DNA of 64,000 bases from Streptomyces violaceusniger Tu 4113 (GTDB lineage: Bacteria; Actinomycetota; Actinomycetes; Streptomycetales; Streptomycetaceae): positions 2,852,001 to 2,916,000 of the forward strand of contig NC_015957.1 of NCBI RefSeq assembly GCF_000147815.2, written 5' to 3'. Below the pieces are notes generated by a model that did no database searches, was not told the DNA's origin, and saw nothing but the letters and a program-made list of their open reading frames with translations. Numbering within the stretch: the stretch's first letter is position 1; each line of letters starts with the position of its first letter. Below are positions 6,942 to 15,325 of this stretch, in pieces. A program made the translations under genes and the position numbers.

Positions 6942-8912
6942 TCATGCCTGGAGCTTGGCGGAGATGAGCGGGGCCAGGCGGTCGGTGATGGTGCGGTGGC
7001 CCTTGTCGTTGGGGTGGACCGAGTCCGAGAGGTCGTCGGAGGCGAGCCAGCCGGTGGTGTCGACGGAGGACGACTTCGCGTCGCCGAAGGCGGTGACGGC
7101 GGCCTTGGTCTCGGTGCCGAAGCGTCCGCTGAAGGTGCGCAGGGCGAAGATCCAGGCGTTCGGGTAGGCGGTGCGGACCTTACGGAGCAGGCTGGTGTAC
7201 GACGCCTGGAACTGCGCCGAGCTCACCCCGCGCCCCACGTCGTTGGTGCCGAGGTTGATGACGACGGCATTCGCCTGGTAGCGGGAGAAGTCCCAGTCGG
7301 GCGTGGCGGCGTTCGGGTTGAGCTTGGTGAACTGCTGCTCCAGGCTCATCCGGTCGTCGGCGGTGTCGACGAGGGCGGCGCCGCCCTGGGCGATCTGGGT
7401 GTGGTCGGCGCCGAGCCGTTCGCCGATGAGCCAGCCGTAGGCGGTGCGGGCGTTCTGCGAGGTGGTGGTGCCGACGGTGATGGAGTCGCCGACGAATTCG
7501 ATCAGCTTCTTCGGGGCGGGCGGGGTGAAGGTGGTGGCGCCGCTGTCGAGGGTCAGGCCCTGGAAGACCGCGTCACCGTGATAACTGCCCGCGATCACCT
7601 GGTAGTTGACCTGAAGGGTGTGGTTTCCGGCGGCGAGCGGGGTGGGGGTGAGGTTCACCGTGCCCTTGGCCTCGTCGTAGAAGGTGGCCGGGCCGCCGTC
7701 GATGCTGGCCCACAGGTCGATCGCACCCCGCTGCTCGAGCTTGACCGTGCGGCCGGTGAAGCCGGTGCGGAAGTAGGCGCCCGCCCAGTAAGGGGTGTAG
7801 GCGGTGGTGGAGGTCTTGGTGTCCCAGCGGCCGCTGAATGTGATGTGGGGGTCGCCCGGCCGGCCGGGTGCGGCGGCCTTCACACCGGCCGTGCCCAGTT
7901 TGGCGCTGATGGCCGGGGCCAGGCGGTTCGCGAACTTGGTGTGGCCCGCCTCGTTGGGGTGGCCGTTGCCGTCCTCGTAGTCCGTGCCGTCGGTGAGCCA
8001 GCCGCTGGTGTCGACGTAGTACACCTTCGCGTCCCCCGCGCCGTTGCGCGCGCTCACGGCCGCCCTGGTCTCCGTCAGGTAGCGCTTCTTGAGGGTCTGG
8101 ACGGCGAAGAGCGCCGCGTTCGGGTACTTCGCGCGGATATCGCGCAGGAGGGCGGTGTACGCCGACTGGAACTCGGCGCCGGTGACGCCGTGCCCGATGT
8201 CGTTGGTGCCGAGGTTGATGACCACCGCGTTCGCCTGGTAGCGGGAGAAGTCCCAGTTCTGATCGCCGGTGGAGGCCGTCTTGAAGAACTGGGCGGCGAG
8301 GCCCACACAGCCGTCCTTGCCGACCAGGCAGTACCCCGAGCGGGCGATCTGGGTGTGCCGCATGCCGAGCTGTTCGCCGGTCTTCCAGCCGTACGAATCC
8401 AGCGCGAGCCGGTCGGTGAGGGCGCCCGCGGTGATGGAGTCGCCCACGAACTCGATGAGCCCGGACGGGACGCGGGGAGCCACCGTGCCCGCGCCCGAGT
8501 CGAGGACCAGGCCCTGGAAGACGGTGTCACCGGAGCGGTAGGAGACGCGGAGGGTGTGGTTGCCCTGGGGGAGTGGCGTCGGGGTGAGGTTGACGGTGCC
8601 CCTGACGCCCGCGTAGAAGACATCGGCGCCGCCGTCGACGCTGGCGTAGAAGTTCACCGCATCCCGGGCCTTGATCTTCACGGTGGTGCCGGTGAATGCC
8701 GTCTGGAGGTAGCCGCCGGTCCAGTTGGGGACGGCGGCGGTGGTGGAGCCGAGGTCCCAGCGGCCGGTGTAGGCGATGTTGGGGTCGGTCACCGAGCCGT
8801 TCCCCGGGGCCGCTGCCCGTGCGGTGGCGCCGATGCTCAGCCCCACCGCACAAAGCGACGCGGTCATGACAAGCAGGAGGAGTCTGCGTAAGACGTGCGG
8901 GATCGATGGCAT
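6942..8912 (-). CDS. Secreted esterase with two tandem CE2-like/SGNH units
   Basis: A 656-residue secreted protein made of two similar halves. Residues 1-34 are a signal peptide ending ATARAAA. Each half has a jelly-roll domain (YTGRWD and FSGRWD, then NLTPTPL...GNHTL) followed by an SGNH hydrolase domain. Both halves keep the catalytic pieces: FVGDSIT (nucleophile Ser159 and Ser477), NLGTND and a C-terminal H-P-N-E/D-x-G-H. The jelly-roll plus SGNH order is that of carbohydrate esterase family 2, which deacetylates plant polysaccharides. AGAGGA precedes the ATG by 6 bases. A perfect CebR-type operator lies 32 bases upstream, so induction by cello-oligosaccharides is expected. Confidence 0.92.
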   Translation of the reverse strand: MPSIPHVLRRLLLLVMTASLCAVGLSIGATARAAAPGNGSVTDPNIAYTGRWDLGSTTAAVPNWTGGYLQTAFTGTTVKIKARDAVNFYASVDGGADVFYAGVRGTVNLTPTPLPQGNHTLRVSYRSGDTVFQGLVLDSGAGTVAPRVPSGLIEFVGDSITAGALTDRLALDSYGWKTGEQLGMRHTQIARSGYCLVGKDGCVGLAAQFFKTASTGDQNWDFSRYQANAVVINLGTNDIGHGVTGAEFQSAYTALLRDIRAKYPNAALFAVQTLKKRYLTETRAAVSARNGAGDAKVYYVDTSGWLTDGTDYEDGNGHPNEAGHTKFANRLAPAISAKLGTAGVKAAAPGRPGDPHITFSGRWDTKTSTTAYTPYWAGAYFRTGFTGRTVKLEQRGAIDLWASIDGGPATFYDEAKGTVNLTPTPLAAGNHTLQVNYQVIAGSYHGDAVFQGLTLDSGATTFTPPAPKKLIEFVGDSITVGTTTSQNARTAYGWLIGERLGADHTQIAQGGAALVDTADDRMSLEQQFTKLNPNAATPDWDFSRYQANAVVINLGTNDVGRGVSSAQFQASYTSLLRKVRTAYPNAWIFALRTFSGRFGTETKAAVTAFGDAKSSSVDTTGWLASDDLSDSVHPNDKGHRTITDRLAPLISAKLQA

Positions 8913-8943
8913 GGGGGTCCTCTCGGGGGAGGGTGCGGGGGTC

Positions 8944-8957
8944 TGGGAGCGCTCCCA
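8944..8957. promoter_or_regulatory. CebR-type operator
   Basis: TGGGAGCGCTCCCA is a perfect 14-base palindrome, extended by one pair to CTGGGAGCGCTCCCAG at 8943-8958. It matches the established Streptomyces CebR box, where the LacI-family repressor of cellulose/cellobiose use binds. It sits between the divergent esterase and IclR genes, much closer to the esterase start (8912). Confidence 0.75.
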
Positions 8958-9033
8958 GGCTTGGGTCGCCTCACGATGGAAGCGATGAATCGGTTCAACG
9001 TCAAGGTGTGCGGCCACGGTTACGATGTGCGCC

Positions 9034-9828
9034 ATGGCGGAAACCGGTGGGGTGCGCGAGGTGAAGTCCGCGGGCCGCACCGTGGAACTGCTGGAGCTGC
9101 TCGCCGCGCGCGGCGAGCAGCCCGCCCGGCTCCGCGAGCTCGCCGAGGAGCTGAGGGTGCCGCGCAGCAGTATGTACGCCCTGCTCAAGACCCTGATCGA
9201 CCGCGGCTGGGTGCGCACCGACGTCACCGGCTCGCTGTACGGGATCGGCATCCGCGCACTGCTCACCGGCACCAGCTATCTGGACAGCGATCCACGGGTG
9301 CGGGCGGCGCGGCCGTATCTGGACGAGGCGTCCGACGCGCTGGGCGAGACCATTCACCTCGCCCGGCTGGACGGCGGCGATGTCGTCTACCTCGCCACCC
9401 GTGAGTCGCATGAGTACCTCCGCCCGTTCAGCCGTGTCGGGCGGCGGCTCCCGGCCCATGTGGGGGCGCTGGGGAAGGCGCTGCTCGCCGAGCGGATCGA
9501 CGGCGAACTCCCGCTGACGGGTGAGGAGTTGGCGCCGATGACGCCCAACACCCACCGCACCCGCGTCGCGCTCGTCGCCGATCTGGCGCGGGTGCGGGAG
9601 CGGGGCCACGCGGTCGACCGGGAGGAGGGGGTCGTGGGCATCGTGGGCTTCGGTTTCGCCCTGCGGTACGACGTCCCGGCGGTGGACGCGATCAGCTGCT
9701 CCGTGCCGACGGCCCGGCTGGCGGAGGGGCGGGAGGAGCGGATCGTCGGGGTGATGCGGGAGATCCGGGCGAAGATCGAGGCGGTCGTGCCGAGGGGGGC
9801 GGGCACGGGCCCGCAGTGGCGCCCGTAG
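9034..9828 (+). CDS. IclR-family transcriptional regulator
   Basis: A 264-residue IclR regulator. The N-terminal winged helix (about residues 10-75: SAGRTVELLELLAARGEQ, LRVPRSSMYALLKTLIDRGW) is followed by the IclR effector domain (GETIHLARLDGGDVVYLATR, LPAHVGALGKALLAERI, GFALRYDVPAVDAISCSVP). An ATG three codons upstream (9025) is an alternative; neither has a clear ribosome binding site. The gene converges, 32 bases away, on the tail of the GMC/permease/aldehyde dehydrogenase operon and is divergent from the esterase. Its target could be either; the operon is the more usual type of IclR target. Confidence 0.9.
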   Translation: MAETGGVREVKSAGRTVELLELLAARGEQPARLRELAEELRVPRSSMYALLKTLIDRGWVRTDVTGSLYGIGIRALLTGTSYLDSDPRVRAARPYLDEASDALGETIHLARLDGGDVVYLATRESHEYLRPFSRVGRRLPAHVGALGKALLAERIDGELPLTGEELAPMTPNTHRTRVALVADLARVRERGHAVDREEGVVGIVGFGFALRYDVPAVDAISCSVPTARLAEGREERIVGVMREIRAKIEAVVPRGAGTGPQWRP

Positions 9829-9860
9829 CGGGGACCGCGTCACCGGGGAGCGGAACTCCC

Positions 9861-11411
9861 TCAGGGCCGGCCCTGCTTGATCATGTCCGCGCACTTCTCG
9901 CCGATCATCATCGTCGTGATGCACGGATTGACCGCGATGAGATACGGCATCGCCGAGCCGTCCGCGACCCGCAGCCCCGTCACGCCCTTGACCCTCAGCA
10001 GCGGATCGAGCGGGGCGTCCGGGTCGTCGGGCGCGCCCATCCGTACGGTGCAGGCCGGGTGGTAGACGGTGTTGTGGGTCTCCCGGATGTAGGCGGCCAG
10101 CTCGTTGCTGCTGTGCACATCGGGCCCGGGGGCCAGTTCGGCGCCGGCCCACATGGCCAGCGCGGGCCGGGCGGCGATCTTGCGGGCGAGCAGCAGACCG
10201 TGGGTCATGATGTCGATGTCGTAGGCGTCGGTGAAGTAGCGGGGGTCTACGCGCGCCTTGTCGCGAAAGTCGCGGGTGGCCAGCCGTACGGTGCCGCGGG
10301 AGCGGGCGCGGGTGACGTTCGGGGTGAGGGAGAAGGCGTTCTCCGAGGTGGGGTAGCCGCGGCGGTAGGTGTTCAGGTCGAAGGGCATCGCGCCGTAGTG
10401 GAACATCAGATCCGGGCGGTCCAGGTCGGGCTCGGTGGCGGTGAAGATGCCGATCTCCCACCACTGGGTGGAGGTGTTGATCATGGGCTGCTCGGCGTTC
10501 CACATGATGACGCCCTCGGGGTGGTCCTGGAGGTTGCCACCGACCCCGGGGGAGTCCACGAGCACCTCCACCCCCGTCTCCCGCAGATGTCCGGCGGGGC
10601 CGATACCGGAGAGCATCAGCAGCTTCGGGGTGTCGATGGCGCCGCAGGAGACGATGACCTCGCGCCGGGCGTGCACCCTCAGGGTGCGGATGAGATCGGG
10701 GGAGAGGTAGTCGACACCGGTACAGCGCAGATTCTCGTCCAGGACCAGCCGTTTGGCCTGCAGTCCGGTGCGCACCTCCAGATTGGGCCGGGAATCCATG
10801 ACGGGGTGGAGATAGGCGACCGAGGCGGAGCAGCGGGTGCCGTCCTCGCGGGCGTTGATCTGGAACCAGTTGGCGCCGCGCACCACCGTCGTCCCGGTGT
10901 TGAACGGGGCGATCGGGATGCCCACCTCCTCGCAGGCCGCCAGCACCGCCCGGCCGCACGGGTCCTCGGGCGGCACGGTGCGGATCCGGACCGGGCCGCC
11001 GCGGCCGTGGTGGTCGCCGGGCGCGTCGTTGTCCTCCAGGCGCTGGTAGAGCGGGAAGCAGTCGGCGGCCGACCAGCCGTCCAGGCCCATGGCGGCCCAT
11101 GCGTCGAGGTCCTCGGCGGGGGCCCAGAAGGCGATGCAGGAGTTGTGCGAGGAGCAGCCGCCGAGCACCTTGGCGCGGGCGTGGCGCAGAAAGCTGTTGC
11201 CCTTCTCCTGACGTTCGATCGGGTAGTCCCAGTCGTAGCCGGACTCCAGCAGCCACATCCAGCGGTTCAGCCGCAGGATGTTGTCGTCCCCGAGGTCGGA
11301 CGGGCCCGCCTCCAGCAGGCAGACGCTCACCGAGGGGTCCTCGGACAGCCGCGAGGCGACCACCGATCCGGCCGTACCGCCGCCGACCACCACGTAGTCG
11401 AACTGGTCCAC
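9861..11411 (-). CDS. GMC-family FAD oxidoreductase (choline dehydrogenase-like)
   Basis: A 516-residue GMC oxidoreductase. The FAD-binding GGGTAGSVVASRL motif is at about residues 9-21, the ARAKVLGGCSSHNSCIAFWA family signature follows, SCGAIDTPKLLMLSGIG is the second signature, and the C-terminal segment has TVYHPACTVRMG with the catalytic-region His and NPCITTMMIGEKCADMI. Choline dehydrogenase (BetA) and other alcohol oxidases have this plan. The next upstream genes encode an APC permease and a betaine-aldehyde-type dehydrogenase, which points to choline-to-glycine-betaine conversion. I chose GTG at 11411 because GAGGAG lies 6 bases before it and it follows the permease stop by 10 bases. 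Confidence 0.9.
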   Translation of the reverse strand: MDQFDYVVVGGGTAGSVVASRLSEDPSVSVCLLEAGPSDLGDDNILRLNRWMWLLESGYDWDYPIERQEKGNSFLRHARAKVLGGCSSHNSCIAFWAPAEDLDAWAAMGLDGWSAADCFPLYQRLEDNDAPGDHHGRGGPVRIRTVPPEDPCGRAVLAACEEVGIPIAPFNTGTTVVRGANWFQINAREDGTRCSASVAYLHPVMDSRPNLEVRTGLQAKRLVLDENLRCTGVDYLSPDLIRTLRVHARREVIVSCGAIDTPKLLMLSGIGPAGHLRETGVEVLVDSPGVGGNLQDHPEGVIMWNAEQPMINTSTQWWEIGIFTATEPDLDRPDLMFHYGAMPFDLNTYRRGYPTSENAFSLTPNVTRARSRGTVRLATRDFRDKARVDPRYFTDAYDIDIMTHGLLLARKIAARPALAMWAGAELAPGPDVHSSNELAAYIRETHNTVYHPACTVRMGAPDDPDAPLDPLLRVKGVTGLRVADGSAMPYLIAVNPCITTMMIGEKCADMIKQGRP

Positions 11412-11421
11412 GGGCCTCTCC

Positions 11422-12969
11422 TCACGGGGTGGTGGCGGCCGCGTGTTCGGCGAGCACACCCGTACGGGTCCGCTGGACGAACCAGTAGTAGGTGAAGCCG
11501 CCCAGCGCGACCGCGCCGACGAACAGGACCGCCCCCCAGCGCAGATACCAGTGGTGCGGTCCGGTGGCGTTGTAGACCTCAGCCCGGGGCCAGGCGAGGT
11601 TGACGGTCATCGCGGTGCCCCACAGCACGGCCAGCACATTGACCGGCAGCCCCAGCCGCCCCAGCGAGAAGCGGTCCTCGGCCGGGCGCCATTGGCCCCT
11701 CAGCCGCCGTACCAGCATGGGCAGGGTGACCATCAGATACGCGACGTAGATCATGATGATCGCGATGCTGGTGACCACGGAGAAGATCTGCGGCTGGTTG
11801 ATGTTGAGGACCAGGATCGCGATGGCCACCAGCCCGATCAGGACCGCCGGCAGCACCGGCGTCTGGAACCGCGGATGGACCCGGGCCAGCCGGGAGCCAC
11901 CGGGCAGGTTGTTGTCCCGGGCCATGGCGAACATCAGCCGGATGGCGGCGGTGTGCACGGCCAGCGCGCATACGGTGATCGCGACGACCACGCACCACAG
12001 CACCATCAGGCCCACGCCGTGGCCGAGCGCGGAGAGCACCACGAACTGCAGACCGTCCACCGCCAGCCGTTTGTCGTGCAGATTCGGCACCGCCATGAGC
12101 GCGAAGAGCAGGATGAGCCCGCCGAGGGCGAACGACGCCACCAGCGCCCGCAGGATGGCGCGCGGCGCGTTACGGCCCGGGTCCACGGACTCCTCGCCCA
12201 GTGAGGACGCCGTGTCGAAGCCGTACATCACATACGCCGAGGCGAGCGAGGCGGTGAGGAACGCGCCGAGATAGCCCAGCGGTTCCCCGTGGCCACGGCC
12301 GAAGGTGTCCAGCACCACGGACGGGCCGCGGGCGAGGTGCGCGGCCAGCAGCAGGATCAGCACGACCGTGGCGATCAGCTCGATGGCCACGCCCGCGGAG
12401 TTGATACGGGCCATCAGCTTCACCCCGAAGCCGTTGATCACCATGGTGAACAGGATCAGCACACTGCCGAGCAGCACCGCGTTGGCCGCGCGCTCGGTCC
12501 CGGTGGAGCCGTCGCCGATGAACTGGAACAACGAGGAGATCTGCGGCAGCGTCACCTGGTACGCGAGCGCCACGGCCGCCAGCGACACCATCGAGGCCGT
12601 CATCATCATCCAGCCGCCCAGCCAGCCCACATGCGGGCCGCCCAGCAGCTTGGACCAGTTGTAGACCGAACCGGCCACCGGATAGCGGCCGGCCAGCTCG
12701 GCGAAGCTCAGCGCCACCATCAACTGCCCGCTGAACACCATCGGCCATGACCACCAGTACGCCGGGCCGCCGTGCGCGACACCGAAGTAGAAGAGCTGGA
12801 AGGTGCCGGTGAGGATGGAGATGTAGCTGATCCCGGCGGCGAAGGTGTGGAAGTTGCCCAGGGTGCGCTTGAGTTCCGGGCGGTAGCCGAGTTCGGCGAG
12901 CGAGTCGTCGTCATGCGAACCGTCCGGCCGGGGCTTCGGCGGCGGTCCTGCCGACCCGCTCGCCGTCAT
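11422..12969 (-). CDS. APC-superfamily amino acid/choline permease
   Basis: A 515-residue integral membrane protein of the amino acid-polyamine-organocation superfamily. About 12 hydrophobic segments are visible, starting near residue 45 ([20 protein letters not shown]). The family signature [18 protein letters not shown] is present, and [20 protein letters not shown] is the conserved loop of GABA/choline-type permeases. The start ATG at 12969 overlaps the TGA of the aldehyde dehydrogenase gene. Position between a GMC oxidoreductase and a betaine-aldehyde-type dehydrogenase suggests import of choline or a related amino alcohol, but the substrate cannot be fixed from sequence. Confidence 0.9.
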   Translation of the reverse strand: MTASGSAGPPPKPRPDGSHDDDSLAELGYRPELKRTLGNFHTFAAGISYISILTGTFQLFYFGVAHGGPAYWWSWPMVFSGQLMVALSFAELAGRYPVAGSVYNWSKLLGGPHVGWLGGWMMMTASMVSLAAVALAYQVTLPQISSLFQFIGDGSTGTERAANAVLLGSVLILFTMVINGFGVKLMARINSAGVAIELIATVVLILLLAAHLARGPSVVLDTFGRGHGEPLGYLGAFLTASLASAYVMYGFDTASSLGEESVDPGRNAPRAILRALVASFALGGLILLFALMAVPNLHDKRLAVDGLQFVVLSALGHGVGLMVLWCVVVAITVCALAVHTAAIRLMFAMARDNNLPGGSRLARVHPRFQTPVLPAVLIGLVAIAILVLNINQPQIFSVVTSIAIIMIYVAYLMVTLPMLVRRLRGQWRPAEDRFSLGRLGLPVNVLAVLWGTAMTVNLAWPRAEVYNATGPHHWYLRWGAVLFVGAVALGGFTYYWFVQRTRTGVLAEHAAATTP

Positions 12970-14435
12970 TCGAACCACCGCTGCGGACGGGGCGCGGTGT
13001 TGCGCCAGATGTGCTTGAGCTCCTGGTACTCGTGCAGCCCCGACGGGCCCAGCTCCCGGCCGATACCGGACTGCTTCATCCCGCCCCACTCGGCCTGCGG
13101 GACATACGGATGGAAGTCGTTGATCCATACGGTCCCGGCCCGCAGCCGGGACGCCACCCGCTGCGCCTTCTCCGCGTCCTGCGTCCACACCCCGCCCGCC
13201 AGGCCGTACACCGTGTCATTGGCGAGTGCCACCGCCTCGTCCTCGTCCCGGAACCGCTCCACGGTGAGCACCGGGCCGAAGGACTCCTCCTGCACCACGG
13301 ACATGTCCGGGGTGCAGTCGTCCAGGACGGTCGGCAGGTAGTAGTAGCCCTTCTCCAGGTCCGGATCGTCGGGCGGGGTCCCGCCGCAGCGCAGCACCGC
13401 GCCCTCGTCGATCCCCGCCGCCACATAGTCGGCGATCTTCTGGCGGTGCTCGGCGGAGATCAGCGGCCCGGTGCGGGCGTGCTCGTCGAACGGCCCGCCC
13501 AGTCGGATGTTCCGGGCGCGATGGACGATCTCGTCGACGAACGCGTCATGGAGCTGCTCCTGGACCAGCAGCCGGGCGCCGGCCGAGCAGACCTGCCCGG
13601 AGTGCAGGAACACCGCGGTGAGCGCGTAGTCGACCGCGGTGTCGAAATCGCAGTCGGTGAAGACGATATTGGGGTTCTTGCCGCCCAGCTCCAGGGCCAG
13701 CTTCTTCACCGTGGGCGCGACGGCCGACATGATCCAGCGTCCGGTGACCACCCCGCCGGTGAAGGACACCATGTCCACCCGTTCGTCGGTGACCAGCGGC
13801 GCGCCCGCGGTGGCCCCCGAACCCAGGATCAGATTGGCGGCACCACCGGGCAGCCCGGCCTCCGTCAGCAGCCGCATCAGATGGATCGAGGTGTGCGGGG
13901 TCAGCTCGCTGGGCTTGAGGACGAAGGTGTTACCGGCGGCCAGCGCGGGCGCCACCTTCCAGGCCGTCTGCAGCAGTGGGTAATTCCATGGCGTGATCAG
14001 CACACAGACCCCGACCGGTTCGTGCACCACCCTGCTGTCGATCTCCGCGCTGCCCACCTCCACCACGCGGCCGGCGCCGGCGGAGGAGGCGAGGTTGCCG
14101 AAGTAGCGGAAGCAGTTCGCGATGTCGTCGAGGTCGTACTCGCTCTCGACCATCCGTTTCCCGGTGTCCAGGGACTCGGCGCGGGCGAGCGTCGGCTTCT
14201 CGCGCTCCAGCAGATCGGCCACCCGCAGCAGCAGCCCGCCCCGGTCGGCGGGCGGGGTGCCCGGCCACGATCCGCGGTCGAAGGCGTCCCGGGCGGCGGC
14301 CACCGCGGCGGCGGCGTCGCCTGGCCCCGCCTCGTCGACCACGGCGACCAGCGAGCCGTCCGCCGGACAGCGGATCTCGCGGCTGTGTCCGTCGAGGGCG
14401 GTCGTCCAGTGGCCGCCGATGAACAGCTCCGGCAT
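12966..14435 (-). CDS. Aldehyde dehydrogenase (betaine-aldehyde type)
   Basis: A 489-residue NAD(P)-dependent aldehyde dehydrogenase of normal length. Catalytic residues are in place: Glu249 in [11 protein letters not shown] and Cys283 in [12 protein letters not shown], 34 residues apart as is usual. The [20 protein letters not shown] segment and the C-terminal [21 protein letters not shown] segment fit betaine-aldehyde dehydrogenase and close relatives. GGAGGAG lies just before the ATG at 14435, whereas the open frame upstream runs into the 9-base repeat block and is not coding. It is the first gene of the operon with the APC permease (ATGA overlap) and the GMC oxidoreductase; it would finish choline oxidation to glycine betaine. 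Confidence 0.9.
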   Translation of the reverse strand: MPELFIGGHWTTALDGHSREIRCPADGSLVAVVDEAGPGDAAAAVAAARDAFDRGSWPGTPPADRGGLLLRVADLLEREKPTLARAESLDTGKRMVESEYDLDDIANCFRYFGNLASSAGAGRVVEVGSAEIDSRVVHEPVGVCVLITPWNYPLLQTAWKVAPALAAGNTFVLKPSELTPHTSIHLMRLLTEAGLPGGAANLILGSGATAGAPLVTDERVDMVSFTGGVVTGRWIMSAVAPTVKKLALELGGKNPNIVFTDCDFDTAVDYALTAVFLHSGQVCSAGARLLVQEQLHDAFVDEIVHRARNIRLGGPFDEHARTGPLISAEHRQKIADYVAAGIDEGAVLRCGGTPPDDPDLEKGYYYLPTVLDDCTPDMSVVQEESFGPVLTVERFRDEDEAVALANDTVYGLAGGVWTQDAEKAQRVASRLRAGTVWINDFHPYVPQAEWGGMKQSGIGRELGPSGLHEYQELKHIWRNTAPRPQRWFE

Positions 14436-14603
14436 GGGCTCCTCCGGGCTCGGACGAAGTGGCCGGTCCCGAGGTGGATCCGTCGACGCACCCGGCCGGC
14501 CCACACACTGAGCGTAAGTGGCACCGGTCACGCTCGCACGGCGTGGGGGAGGTGCGGGCGCGGCTGGGATGTGCGTGGGTGCGGTGGGGACGCGAGCGGG
14601 CGC

Positions 14604-15069
14604 CCCGGTGGCTCCGGTGGCTCCGGTGGCTCCGGTGGGCCCGGTGGGCCCGGTGGCTCCGGTGGCCCTGGCGGGCCCGGTGGCTCCGGTGGGCCCGGTG
14701 GCCCTGGTGGCCCCGGTGGCCCCGGTGGCCCTGGCGGCTCCGGTGGGCCTGGTGGCTCCGGTGGCTCCGGTGGGCCTGGTGGCTCCGGTGGCCCTGGCGG
14801 GCCCGGTGGCTCCGGTGGCTCCGGTGGGCCTGGTGGCTCCGGTGGCTCCGGTGGGCCCGGTGGCTCCGGTGGCTCCGGTGGCCCTGGCGGGCCCGGTGGC
14901 TCCGGTGGGCCCGGTGGCTCCGGTGGCTCCGGCGGGCCCGGCGGCCCCGGTGGCTCCGGCGGCCCTGGCGGCCCTGGTGGCTCCGGTGGCCCTGGTGGCT
15001 CCGGTGAGCCCGGTGGCTCCGGTGGCTCCGGCGGGCCCGGCGGCCCTGGCGGCCCTGGCGGCCCCGGCA
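14604..15069. repeat. 9-base minisatellite (GGTGGCTCC-type units)
   Basis: About 50 head-to-tail units of nine bases, mostly GGTGGCTCC, GGTGGGCCC and GGTGGCCCT. Because the unit is a multiple of three and lacks stop codons, all six frames stay open and read as simple peptides (Gly-Gly-Ser/Pro, Ala-Pro-Val, Gly-Pro-Pro or Gly-Ala-Thr series). None of these frames has a convincing start and ribosome binding site, so I annotate this as noncoding DNA between the aldehyde dehydrogenase start and the HEAT-like gene. The rest of the gap (14436-14603 and 15070-15325) shows no gene. Confidence 0.8.
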
Positions 15070-15325
15070 GGATCGGCGAGATCGGCGGGCCCGGCTGTGC
15101 GGGGCGCGCCCGGGGCCGCCGCCGGGCTGTGGGTCGCCCGAAGCCGTGTGCATCGCGGCCCGGATTGCGGCACGCGCGGGCCGGACGCGAGCGACCGCGG
15201 CCGGGCCGGGGGGCCGGGCGCGAGGGGCGGGGCGACGGGTGTGAAGCGCGCCCGGGGGTGCCCGTCCGGGAAACCATCTTCCGGCGGGACGTGTGATCGG
15301 ACGTGTGAGCGGCACAATCCCTGGC

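Noticed and set aside
8913..9272. 120-residue N-terminal extension of the SGNH esterase
   Set aside because: It would run over the CebR box and the IclR gene; the signal peptide begins at the ATG at 8912, which has a ribosome binding site.
12955..12990. tRNA T-loop-like GGTTCGAA
   Set aside because: It is the Trp-Phe-Glu-stop end of the aldehyde dehydrogenase gene; no cloverleaf surrounds it.
14518..15296. Collagen-like or Gly-Gly-Ser protein coded by the 9-base repeat
   Set aside because: All six frames are open because the unit is nine bases without stops. No frame has a ribosome binding site or unique flanking domain, and the frames join unrelated genes.
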